The position numbers and the translations under genes were made by a program. DNA of 64,000 nt from Actinopolyspora biskrensis (GTDB lineage: Bacteria; Actinomycetota; Actinomycetes; Mycobacteriales; Pseudonocardiaceae): positions 112,720-176,719 of the forward strand of contig NZ_JACBYW010000009.1 of NCBI RefSeq assembly GCF_013408175.1. The letters run 5' to 3'. Below are positions 25,053 through 33,307 of the stretch, in pieces. Position 1 is the stretch's first letter, and every line of letters begins with the position of its first letter. A model generated the notes under the pieces. It was not told the origin of the DNA and did not search any database. It saw only the letters and a list, made by a program, of their open reading frames with translations.

Positions 25053-26585
25053 ATGCAGACTTGGGCCAGGCGAGGCGTGCAGGCAGCACTGGTCACCGGC
25101 GGAATGCTCGCGGCCGGTACCGGTGTCGCGTCGGCCTCGGGGGACTGCCCCGAGCGCCCGACCTCCCCGCTCGACGAACCGCGGACCCCGGCCGAGGCCG
25201 CGGGGGACGGCACCCCCAGCCGAAGCGGGCTGTGCTTCGCGGGGGAACTGTTCCCCGACCAGGAAGAAACGCGGATCCTACCGGCCCTGGGCGGTGAGCG
25301 GGAACTCGACGCCAGGCTGGCCGAGGCGGAGACCCTGGTCGGCACGATCGCCCCGATCACCGACGAACCCGTCGAAGCCGAGAACGAGCGGACCCTGCGG
25401 ATCCCGCGCATCACGGAGGAGCGGGCCCCCGACCCCGCGGCCGACACCGAGCGGCAGTGGATCCCGCCTCAGGAGCTCCCGGAGAGGCACCGCTCCCGCG
25501 AGGCGCCCACCTCGGGACCGGCCTCCGCCGGAACGGACTCCCCCGCCGGAGCCGCCGCGCCGTCGGCCCACCTCACCCGCGGGCACGTGTCCACGGGCAA
25601 GCAGCCCAGGGAGCGGTCACGCGGCAGGCACGCGGCCGACTCGGGAGATCCGAAACCGGCCGAGGGGTTCCACCGGTCGCTGAGCTGGTCGGGTCCCATA
25701 GGAAGCGTCTCCGAGACCGGCCCCTCCGGTGAGGCGGAGGACGTCGACCGCGCAGAACCGCGACGTTCCGCCCTGGTGGTTCCGAGCAGTGATCCCGCGG
25801 AGTCCCCCGGGCTCTCGGAACGCTCGGGAGGGCTCCTCTCGATGTGGCGGCAGGCCAACCCGGACGGGATGCTGGCCACCAGCGCGGTCGACCTGACGAG
25901 CGTGGGCTTCGAAACCGGTCCGGATCTGCGAACCGTTCCGGACGAGGTGTTCCGCTCGGCGCTGTCGACCCGGACCGCGAACCGAGTCCGCGCGGCGGAG
26001 GACTCCGCACCGCTCGAACTGCCCGGTGAGGTGCACCAGCGGGTGGAAGAGATCCCGGCGGACGTCGATCCGGCCCTGCTGTTCTCCGAGTTCCCCGGGG
26101 AAGCCGCGGCCGAGCCCACCCGGGGTCCGGATGCCGGGACCACCTTGCCCGGATTCGGCGAGCTCAACACGCTGGGAGGAAACTCCGAGGCGGGCGAGTT
26201 CTCCAGGGTCGCCCGGGCCCTGAACGTCGACGGTCCCGACGCGCTGCGCGGGAGCGCTCCGGAGGAGGAGATCCGGTTCTCCGCCTTCCCCGAGCTCTCC
26301 CCGGCGACGGTGCGGGCGGTCGACGAGTTGGCCGCGGCCATGCCGGAACGCAAACAGGTGGCCTCCAACCCGTTCCGGGAGACGACGACCACGCGGAACG
26401 CGGACAGGGACGCGGAACGGAAGGAGGACGGGGGCATGGCACTTCCCGTGCTGGGGAAAGCGCTGAGCTTCCAAGCCGCCGAGGGCATGACCATGCCGCT
26501 TCCCGCGCTCGACGCCAACGGCACGCCGAGGTTCGGCGCGCCGGACACCGCGGCGATGCCGCGGGGCGCGTACAGCCGGGCCTGA
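25053..26585 (+). CDS. Large exported acidic protein of unknown function
   Basis: The 510-residue protein has a signal peptide (RRGVQAALVTGGMLAAGTGV, cleavage near ASAS-GDC) and a long, mostly disordered-looking Glu/Arg/Pro/Ser-rich body. The C-terminal 250 residues alternate short hydrophobic patches with acidic stretches (for example DPALLFSEFPGEAA). No catalytic motif or known domain is visible. AAGGAG seven bases before the ATG fixes the start; the in-frame extension upstream is not coding-like. It lies 227 bp after the other exported gene and ends at a clear terminator, so the pair may be one transcription unit. Confidence 0.65.
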   Translation: MQTWARRGVQAALVTGGMLAAGTGVASASGDCPERPTSPLDEPRTPAEAAGDGTPSRSGLCFAGELFPDQEETRILPALGGERELDARLAEAETLVGTIAPITDEPVEAENERTLRIPRITEERAPDPAADTERQWIPPQELPERHRSREAPTSGPASAGTDSPAGAAAPSAHLTRGHVSTGKQPRERSRGRHAADSGDPKPAEGFHRSLSWSGPIGSVSETGPSGEAEDVDRAEPRRSALVVPSSDPAESPGLSERSGGLLSMWRQANPDGMLATSAVDLTSVGFETGPDLRTVPDEVFRSALSTRTANRVRAAEDSAPLELPGEVHQRVEEIPADVDPALLFSEFPGEAAAEPTRGPDAGTTLPGFGELNTLGGNSEAGEFSRVARALNVDGPDALRGSAPEEEIRFSAFPELSPATVRAVDELAAAMPERKQVASNPFRETTTTRNADRDAERKEDGGMALPVLGKALSFQAAEGMTMPLPALDANGTPRFGAPDTAAMPRGAYSRA

Positions 26586-26664
26586 CCACACCGGATGTAC
26601 GTGTCCGCCCCGCGCGGCGGTGACCGTTTCGGCGATTGTCGGTTGCCGCTCGCCGCGGGGGAAC

Positions 26665-26700
26665 AGGGGCCGGGAAGCCACGAGCTCCCCGGCCCCTTTT
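26665..26700 (+). terminator. Intrinsic terminator with T-tract
   Basis: The 10-bp stem AGGGGCCGGG/CCCGGCCCCT is followed by TTTT, about 80 bp after the exported gene. It is one of few classical rho-independent terminators in the window. Confidence 0.8.
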
Positions 26701-26802
26701 CAATGGTTCTGCTCGGTCCGCTCGGGCGGTCCCGTGGCGGTGCCGACTGCCAGGGCGGCTACGAGCGGTTTCGTCGCTCGAAGGGGCCCTGGGAACTTCG
26801 GT

Positions 26803-26820
26803 ACGTTTCGCGCGAAACGT
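26803..26820. other. parS-like palindrome
   Basis: ACGTTTCGCGCGAAACGT is a perfect 18-bp palindrome. Its core GTTTCGCGCGAAAC differs from the ParB-binding consensus GTTTCACGTGAAAC at two symmetric positions. It is intergenic. Two more related sites occur at 37746 and 37789. Confidence 0.5.
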
Positions 26821-26896
26821 TCCCACCGCGTGGGCCGGGTGGAGCTCCGGCGCTGCCGCGCCGGAGCTCCGAGTGCCCCGCTCGGGCGGGACTTCG

Positions 26897-28252
26897 CTAC
26901 GAGTTCCGGGCGCTCGCGGGGTCGGCGGAATCCAGTGGGGGGATGTCCGAGACCCTGCCGGACTTCCGGTCCGCGAAACCGCGCCAAGCGTGGTACAGGA
27001 GGAAGGCGAGTCCGAGGTAGACGTAGGAGTTTCCGATCAGGTGCTCGAAGAAGTTCCAGGTGAGCTCCTTGCCCTCGCCCTGCGGGACCGACCAGTGCGG
27101 CCCGATCATGTAGAGCTCCGTGGCCAGCGCCGTTGCGATCAGCAGCGGCCAGTCCCGCCGCGCGTAGCCGTTGCCGAACAGCAGCACCAGCCCCGGAACG
27201 ATCCAGACCCAGTGGTGCGACCACGAGATCGGCGAGACCAGCAGGCCGAACACGGCGTTGAGGACGAGCGCCGTGGGGAGGTCGCGCTTGCCCACCCGGG
27301 GGGACAGCGCGGACAGCATCCCGAAAACGGTCAACGCGGCGGCGAGCAGGATCAGCACGGCCAGCCCGCCGGACTGCCACGGTTCGGGGACGGCGAGCTT
27401 GGCCAGCAGGGAGCGCAGCGAGACGTTGCCCGCGTAGATGGACGCGTCGCCCTCGAACTGGGGGCCGAAGGAAACGTCACTGCTGCTGAAGACCTCGTGG
27501 AGCCAGAACCTGCGCGCGTCGTCGAAGGCGAGCAGGAACCCCAGCGCGACCGTGCCGAGCAGGCTCACCAACGCGGTGACGATCGTGCGGACGTCACGGC
27601 GCAGCAGCGGCAGCAGCAGAAAGACCGCGGGGGTCAGTTTGAGGCCCGCGGCGATTCCGATCAGCAGGCCGCGCGGGTAGGGCAGTTTGCGCTGCCCGTC
27701 GATGCGCCACAGCGAGTCGACGGCGACCAGCGCCATCAGCACCAGGTTGATCTGCGCGTAGGTCAGCGTTTCGCGGACGGGCTCGATGATCGTGGCCAGC
27801 GGCAGCACCGCCGCGGTCAGCAGTATGGTCCGTTCGCGGCGGCGTGCGCTGAACGGCGCCGCCCGCAGCACCACGTAGAGCGTGCTCAACAGCGCGAGGT
27901 GACTGACGAGCATGATCGCGGCGACGGCCTTCGTCTTGGACACCAGCGCCAGCGGGGTGAACACGATCGCGGCGAACGGCGGGTAGATGAAAGGCAGGTT
28001 CAGGCCCGACTCCGTGGGGGGAAGGTCCTGGTAGACGGGCATCCCGTTGAGCCAGGCCCGTGCCCCGAGCTGGTAGACCTCACCGTCTATGTGTCCGTGC
28101 GGGTTGATCGCCGAGACCATGACCAAGGCGAAGAACTCGCACAGGACGATCACCGGAATGATCCTGCGGTGCTCGTGGATCAGTCTCGCAAGGGGTCCCC
28201 TGTTAGAGGGAGGCTCGGTAGGCCGCACTCTTCCACCGCCCGTCGGTTCCAC
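26897..28252 (-). CDS. GT87-family polyprenyl-phosphate glycosyltransferase (DUF2029)
   Basis: The 451-residue integral membrane protein has about ten helices and the GT-C hallmarks of the GT87 family. These are an early acidic extracellular loop (HIDGEVYQLGARAWLNG), the LPFIYPPFAAI motif, and PISWSHHWVWIVPGLVLL near the C-terminus. Mycobacterial relatives such as PimE transfer mannose from polyprenyl phosphate to lipid-linked glycans outside the membrane. The GTG start at 28252 lacks a strong ribosome-binding site; a start a few codons later is possible. The basic N-terminus (RLIHEHRR) is cytosolic. Confidence 0.88.
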   Translation of the reverse strand: MEPTGGGRVRPTEPPSNRGPLARLIHEHRRIIPVIVLCEFFALVMVSAINPHGHIDGEVYQLGARAWLNGMPVYQDLPPTESGLNLPFIYPPFAAIVFTPLALVSKTKAVAAIMLVSHLALLSTLYVVLRAAPFSARRRERTILLTAAVLPLATIIEPVRETLTYAQINLVLMALVAVDSLWRIDGQRKLPYPRGLLIGIAAGLKLTPAVFLLLPLLRRDVRTIVTALVSLLGTVALGFLLAFDDARRFWLHEVFSSSDVSFGPQFEGDASIYAGNVSLRSLLAKLAVPEPWQSGGLAVLILLAAALTVFGMLSALSPRVGKRDLPTALVLNAVFGLLVSPISWSHHWVWIVPGLVLLFGNGYARRDWPLLIATALATELYMIGPHWSVPQGEGKELTWNFFEHLIGNSYVYLGLAFLLYHAWRGFADRKSGRVSDIPPLDSADPASARNS

Positions 28253-28455
28253 TCGTGTGTCGACTGCTCGGAAAACGACACCAGATTAGGAGGTCAGCTC
28301 CCGGACGGGGGCTCCCCACCGTGTTCACGCACTTGTTGTGGAACCGTTGTCCTGTGGATGAAAATCGATCATTCGGAGTGCTTTTTCCGCCTGTGTGTTG
28401 ACGCTATGTGAGTAGCACAACGAAAAAACACCATGACGTGTGGTAGTCGGACTCT

Positions 28456-28492
28456 TGAATTTGGCCCCGTCACAAGGGGAGGCTCAAATTCA
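28456..28492 (+). promoter_or_regulatory. Leader hairpin upstream of a GGDEF gene
   Basis: TGAATTTG (28456-28463) pairs with CAAATTCA (28485-28492), and CCCC (28465-28468) pairs with GGGG (28476-28479) inside it, leaving loop GTCACAA. It ends 31 nt before the start codon at 28524 and is AU-rich for this genome, so it could regulate translation or mark a promoter element. Confidence 0.45.
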
Positions 28493-28523
28493 CTGCTCCA
28501 TCTGGTGGGGAGGGTAGCTCCGA

Positions 28524-29375
28524 ATGAGTGTTGTCTATGCCACTAGCGCATCCCAGCTCACCGGAGTGTGGGATGAACTCATCATGGGACTGACCGCCGG
28601 ATTCATGCTCACCGACGAGCGGGGTCAGGTGCTGGCCACCAATGACGCCGCCGCGGACCTGTTGCGGCTAGACCGCACCGAGCTGCTCACCGGGTCACGT
28701 CCCGATGGTTGGGCCATGCGGGACAGCACGGGCGCGCACCTGCCGGACTGGTCGGATCTGACCAGCCAGGTGCTGCGTACCGGCACTCGCATGTCCACTC
28801 CGGTGGTCGTTACCGAACACGGCGCGCCGAGCGGGCACGTCTGGATGGATTACCAGCCCGTCCGGATGCACTCGCAGCAACGCGTGCTGATGTTCCTGCA
28901 ACCGGTGGACACCGACGTCTCGCACTCGCGGGGGATGGTGGATCCGCTGACCGGTCTTCCCGGTCGTGTACTGCTGCTCGACCGGTTGGACCAGGCACTG
29001 GCCAGGGCGCGTTCTCGCGGGACACTGGCGACGTTGGTGCTGGCCGACGTCCGCAGGCTCGAACAGTTCAACGTGGAGCACGGCTTCGCCCAGGGCGACG
29101 AGTTGTTGACCGTGCTGGCGGGGCGGCTGCGGCAGAGCCTCAGCGACGAGCACACCGTCGCCCGCTACGGGGGCGACGAATTCGCCCTGGTGGTGGAACA
29201 TCCCAGCGGGACGGGCGCCGAGATCGCCGAGCGGGCCCGCGGTGCCGTGGTCCGGCCGATGCGGTTGGAGAACAAGCAGATCAGACCGAGCGTTCGGGTC
29301 TCCTGGGTAACCAGTGACGGTAACGCCTCGGTTCACTCGGTGATCAGTCGCGCCGAGCAGCAGTTGGAGAACTGA
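28524..29375 (+). CDS. PAS-GGDEF diguanylate cyclase
   Basis: The 283-residue cytosolic protein has a PAS-like domain (about 15-125, MGLTAGFMLTDERGQVLATN) and a GGDEF domain (about 138-283). The active-site RYGGDEFALVV (216-220) and DPLTGLPGR are intact. The metal and substrate segment is DVRRLEQFNVEHGFAQGD. The I-site position reads SDEH rather than RxxD, so product inhibition is not expected. It should make cyclic di-GMP. It is convergent with the GGDEF-EAL gene. The ATG is preceded by GGGGAGGG. Confidence 0.9.
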   Translation: MSVVYATSASQLTGVWDELIMGLTAGFMLTDERGQVLATNDAAADLLRLDRTELLTGSRPDGWAMRDSTGAHLPDWSDLTSQVLRTGTRMSTPVVVTEHGAPSGHVWMDYQPVRMHSQQRVLMFLQPVDTDVSHSRGMVDPLTGLPGRVLLLDRLDQALARARSRGTLATLVLADVRRLEQFNVEHGFAQGDELLTVLAGRLRQSLSDEHTVARYGGDEFALVVEHPSGTGAEIAERARGAVVRPMRLENKQIRPSVRVSWVTSDGNASVHSVISRAEQQLEN

Positions 29376-29586
29376 GCTCGTGTTCCGGCGAACGGATTCC
29401 AGCGCTCGGGTGTTGTCCACGGGCAGGCACCGTGCGATCCGATCCGGGTGTCGCTCTCGGCACCGCGCAGGAATCGTTGCCGGGCGGCGCGGCCGCCCGG
29501 AAGCCACGGTGCCCCCGGGGACTCCATCCCGAGCGCACCGACCCGCGTCCCGTCCCGGACCGGAGAAGCGGGGCTCGCGTCCCCGA

Positions 29587-31776
29587 TTACAGCCACCGGG
29601 CGTTTTCCTCCGGTGAAGCCAGCAGCCCCCGGATCGTGCCCGGCGCGTCGGGTTTGGCGAAGAACCAGCCCTGACCTGTCTCACAGCCGATCTCGCTCAT
29701 GCGCTCAGCCTGAGCCCGGGTCTCCACCCCTTCCGCGGTGACCGTCAGCCCCAGGGTGTGCGAGAGGTCCACCAGTGTGCCGACGATCCTGGAGTCCACC
29801 GGGTCGATGTTCCCGCCGTCGGCGAGGCCCTCCATGAAGGATCCGGCGATCTTTAGTTCGTGGACCGGAAGGTGCTTGAGGTAAGCTAGGTTGGAGTAGC
29901 CGGTGCCGAAGTCGTCTATCGCGATGCGGACCCCCATGCGCGCGAGGGCGCGCAGCTTCTCGAGCGGTTCGTCCGCGGTGCTCATGATCGCGCTTTCCGT
30001 CAGCTCGAGCTGAAGCATGGCCGGGTCCAGCCCGGTCTCCTCGAGGATCCCGGCCACGTCGGAGACGATGTTGGGGTCCCGGGACTGCCGGACGGCCAGG
30101 TTGACGCTCATGAACGGGGCGTCGCGCCCGAACTCGTCCTGCCACGCCTTGGCCTGCCTGCACGCCTCGCGCAGCACCCAGCGGCCGAGCGGGACGATCA
30201 TCCCGGTCTCCTCGGCGAGTCCGATGAACCGGTCGGGCCCCAGTCTGCCGAGCTCGGGATGCCACCACCGCACCAGTGCCTCCACCCCCGACACCCGGTA
30301 CTGCCCGAGACCGACCAGGGGCTGGTACTCGACGTAGAACTCGTTGCGCTCCAGGGCCGCCGGCATGGTGGCCGACAGTCTGAACTGGGCGACCTCGCTG
30401 GCGTTGCGTTCGGTGTCGAACAGTGCCCACTGGTTCTTGCCCTCGGCCTTGGCCCAGTAGAGCGTGACGTCGGCGTCGCGCATCAGTTCGGAAGCCGTCT
30501 GCCCCGTCACGGGGCGTTCCAGGATGCCGATGCTCGCCGACACGGACAGCTCCTGGTTGCCCACCCGTATGGTGGGACTCAGGGTTTCGAGGACCCGGTC
30601 GGCCACGTCGATGGCCTGCTGGGTGCCCTGGGAACCCTCTATGAGGATCACGAACTCGTCCCCGCCCATGCGCGCGACCATCCTGTCCGCGCCGTTCACG
30701 GTCGCCGCCAGCCGTTGCGCGACCGTGACCAGCAGGTCGTCGCCGACGTGATGGCCGAGACTGTCGTTGATGACCTTGAAGCCGTCCAGGTCCAGGTAGC
30801 ACAGCGCCACGCGCCTGGGTGCCTCGTCCGGGTCCGGGTCCTCGCGCAGCGCCTCGGTGATGCGTTCGAGGAACAGCGCGCGGTTCGGCAGCCCGGTGAG
30901 CGGGTCGTGCAGCGCCTGGTGCCGCAGTCTGTCCTGCAGCCTCTTGCGGTCGGTGACGTCCTCCATCATGGCCACCTGGTACAGCGGCAGGCCGTCCTCG
31001 CCGCGCACCAGGGACACGATCAGCTCCGTCCAGGACTTGCTCCCGTCGGGGCGGCTGAACTGCTTCTCCACCCGGTACTGCTCCCGCTCACCGCGGATGA
31101 GCTCCTCGTGGGTCCGCCAGATGGAGTCGCTGTCCTCCGGTTCCATGAGGTCGTGGACCATCAGGCCGTTCATCTCCTCGGAGGTGCGTCCGAGGATGCG
31201 GCGCAGCGAGGCGTTGGCCTCCAGGATCCGTCCTTCGGTGTCGGCCACGCCGATGCCGATGGCGGCTTCGGAGAAGATGGCCCTGAACCTGGCCTCGCTG
31301 GTCCGCAGGGCCTGCTCGACCGAATCGCGGGCGTCCAGGACCGCCTGGCGGATCGCCTCCTGCTCGTCCAGGGTGCGCTTCCGCGCGGCCTGCATGAAGC
31401 CCGCGCTTATCGCCGCCTGCACGGCGGAGACACGGGAACGTAGTTCGGGGGTCTCGGTGAGGCCGAACAGCGGAAGCATCCGCTCCCCGACGCACTCCAC
31501 CGTCCTCGCCAGTGATTCCGCCCCGGTGAAGTGTGCCGACACGAGGTCGGAGCCCACTTCGCGAGCGCCTTCGGTGTTCTGTGGTCGGCCGAGCAACGCA
31601 TCGGCCAGCCGGGCGGTGTAGCCCTCCAGCTGTTCCTCCACCTCGGCTCCGGTCATCGGGACGTAGCTGGTCCCCACCAGAGCTTGGGTCCAGGCCGCGG
31701 CGAAGTCCCGCCTGCGTCCTCCGTCCACATCCGTCACGTCCTGAGCGCTCGATACAGGCGCTGTCCAGCCGGTCAT
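29587..31776 (-). CDS. PAS-GGDEF-EAL cyclic di-GMP protein
   Basis: The 729-residue protein has an N-terminal helical region (about 20-155), a PAS domain (about 158-280), GGDEF (about 285-450; ARMGGDEFVILIEG with GGDEF at 371-375) and EAL (about 465-720; VEALVRW at 498-504, DDFGTGYSN at 621, AEGVET at 681). Both catalytic motifs look intact. The I-site has NGAD instead of RxxD, and the usual LKID of EAL domains reads LKIA. It could be bifunctional or mainly a phosphodiesterase. The ATG at 31776 is chosen over an earlier in-frame start because the PAS and helical region then begin normally. The layout resembles CdgA/RmdB-type proteins of Streptomyces. Confidence 0.9.
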   Translation of the reverse strand: MTGWTAPVSSAQDVTDVDGGRRRDFAAAWTQALVGTSYVPMTGAEVEEQLEGYTARLADALLGRPQNTEGAREVGSDLVSAHFTGAESLARTVECVGERMLPLFGLTETPELRSRVSAVQAAISAGFMQAARKRTLDEQEAIRQAVLDARDSVEQALRTSEARFRAIFSEAAIGIGVADTEGRILEANASLRRILGRTSEEMNGLMVHDLMEPEDSDSIWRTHEELIRGEREQYRVEKQFSRPDGSKSWTELIVSLVRGEDGLPLYQVAMMEDVTDRKRLQDRLRHQALHDPLTGLPNRALFLERITEALREDPDPDEAPRRVALCYLDLDGFKVINDSLGHHVGDDLLVTVAQRLAATVNGADRMVARMGGDEFVILIEGSQGTQQAIDVADRVLETLSPTIRVGNQELSVSASIGILERPVTGQTASELMRDADVTLYWAKAEGKNQWALFDTERNASEVAQFRLSATMPAALERNEFYVEYQPLVGLGQYRVSGVEALVRWWHPELGRLGPDRFIGLAEETGMIVPLGRWVLREACRQAKAWQDEFGRDAPFMSVNLAVRQSRDPNIVSDVAGILEETGLDPAMLQLELTESAIMSTADEPLEKLRALARMGVRIAIDDFGTGYSNLAYLKHLPVHELKIAGSFMEGLADGGNIDPVDSRIVGTLVDLSHTLGLTVTAEGVETRAQAERMSEIGCETGQGWFFAKPDAPGTIRGLLASPEENARWL

Positions 31777-32170
31777 GCCTGCGGCGCCCTCCGCTCGTCG
31801 TAGTCGCCCGCGCAAGGTACTCGGGGAGCATACGGCCGATGCCACCCGTCGGTCGAACGCGGAACCTGCTGTCGTCCAGGGTAGCTATCCCCGACGGGTC
31901 GGCAGGAGATGCGGACCAAGATCGAAACCGACGTTCATGTCACCCGAACAGGTCGAATTTTGCCGATTGAGCGTTGTCCGTTTTGCCTCGTTGTGGTCAA
32001 ACGGTAACACGATACCTGGTGGAGGCGGTGAAACGCTCGCTTCGTTCGCCGCGCAACCGACACCCGACAAACGGCAGCCACCGCAGGACCGCGGATGCAG
32101 CAGAGCACCGGCACAGGCCGGAACCCGACCATCGACGCAAGGTTTTGTTGTAAGTTCTAAGGGGAAGCGC
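31777..32170 (+). promoter_or_regulatory. Long leader region of the muramidase gene
   Basis: This 394-bp divergent region holds GGTA-ACACGA-TACC (32003-32016). It is followed by about 150 nt rich in short complementary blocks, including GGCGGTGAAACGC, ACCGCAGGACCGCGG and GCACCGGCACAGGCCGGAAC (from 32105), before AAGGGGAAG and the start codon. Cell-wall hydrolase genes in actinobacteria are often preceded by the cyclic di-AMP (ydaO) riboswitch. Some blocks here are reminiscent of it, but I cannot match the full consensus. Confidence 0.25.
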
Positions 32171-32992
32171 ATGCACCGTTCAGTCAGATCCGGGCGCGCC
32201 GGCGCGTTGACCTACGGATTATCAGCGATCTTCAGCGCGGTTCTGCTGCTGAGCGCCTCCGCGCACGCCGCGGGGTCCTCGTCCGCGGGGCGCCAAGTCG
32301 GCGATCACTCGATGGGTTCACAGATCCGGAAGCACGAGGAGACGGTCCCCCGAAAGGGGCCGAACCTGCTGAACAACCCGTCCGTGCGCGGCATGGACGT
32401 CAGCGGTCACCAGAACAAGGTCGACTGGCGGTACTGGTGGGGAGAGGGAATGCGCTTCGCCTACGTGAAGGCGACCGAGGGAACCGGCTACACCAGCCCG
32501 GACTTCAACCACCAGTACGACGGTTCGTACCGGGTGGGCATGATCAGGGGCGCTTATCACTTCGCCCTGCCCGACCGCTCCAGCGGAGCGGTTCAGGCGC
32601 GACACTTCGTCCGCAACGGCGGGGGATGGTCCGCCGACGGCAAAACGCTGCCCGGGGCGCTGGACATCGAGTACAACCCGTACGGCCCCACCTGCTACGG
32701 GAAGAACCGGGGTCAGATGACCGCCTGGATTCGCGACTTCAGCGACACCTACCGGGAGCTCACCGGCAGGTACCCCACCATCTACACGAGCACTCGCTGG
32801 TGGAACGAGTGCGTCGACGGCAAATTCGGTTCGACGAACCCGCTGTGGATCGCGCGGTACAACGACTCCATCGGGGAACTGCCCCACGGCTGGGGGTTCC
32901 ACACGTTCTGGCAGTACACGTCCTCGCCGCTGGACCAGAACCTGTTCAACGGCACCTACGAACAGCTGAGGAAGCTGGCGCGCGACAACTGA
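32171..32992 (+). CDS. Secreted GH25 muramidase (lysozyme)
   Basis: The 273-residue protein has a signal peptide (hydrophobic core about 12-33, AHA-AGS cleavage). A linker of about 40 residues follows, then a GH25 domain (about 72-270). Motifs include RGMDVSGHQ (Asp76), FAYVKATEG, GAYHFA, and the catalytic pair in GALDIEYNPYG (Asp165, Glu167), with FWQYTSS near the end. GH25 enzymes cleave the beta-1,4 bond of peptidoglycan. The ATG at 32171 follows AAGGGGAAG. It probably acts in wall turnover or on competitors. A strong hairpin terminates it at 33055. Confidence 0.93.
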   Translation: MHRSVRSGRAGALTYGLSAIFSAVLLLSASAHAAGSSSAGRQVGDHSMGSQIRKHEETVPRKGPNLLNNPSVRGMDVSGHQNKVDWRYWWGEGMRFAYVKATEGTGYTSPDFNHQYDGSYRVGMIRGAYHFALPDRSSGAVQARHFVRNGGGWSADGKTLPGALDIEYNPYGPTCYGKNRGQMTAWIRDFSDTYRELTGRYPTIYTSTRWWNECVDGKFGSTNPLWIARYNDSIGELPHGWGFHTFWQYTSSPLDQNLFNGTYEQLRKLARDN

Positions 32993-33054
32993 TCGACGGA
33001 TGGGAGACGTGTGATCATCCGGCGAGCTGCGTGGCGACGTTCCGATTCGGCCGG

Positions 33055-33091
33055 ACCGACCGTGCGTCTCCGAAGGGGACGCACGGTCGGT
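33055..33091. terminator. Strong bidirectional hairpin
   Basis: A perfect 14-bp stem ACCGACCGTGCGTC/GACGCACGGTCGGT with a 9-nt loop lies between the convergent muramidase and purL. The rest of 32993-33307 shows no gene. Confidence 0.7.
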
Positions 33092-33307
33092 ATGCCCCTC
33101 GACTCGGAACCTCGGACAGGAGGCTTCGTTCGGCGCGGGCGCTTCAGCCCGAGCAGCGCGTGGATCCCGGCGCGTGACCCGGATGCGTTGCGAGGCGGCA
33201 GGGCACGTGGTGCGGCCAGCTACTCGAGGTGCCCTCCGACGCCCCCGAGACACCGGCCCACGTGACGGCCGAGCGGCCCCGCCCACGCGGAGCTCCGTCG
33301 CGGGGCG

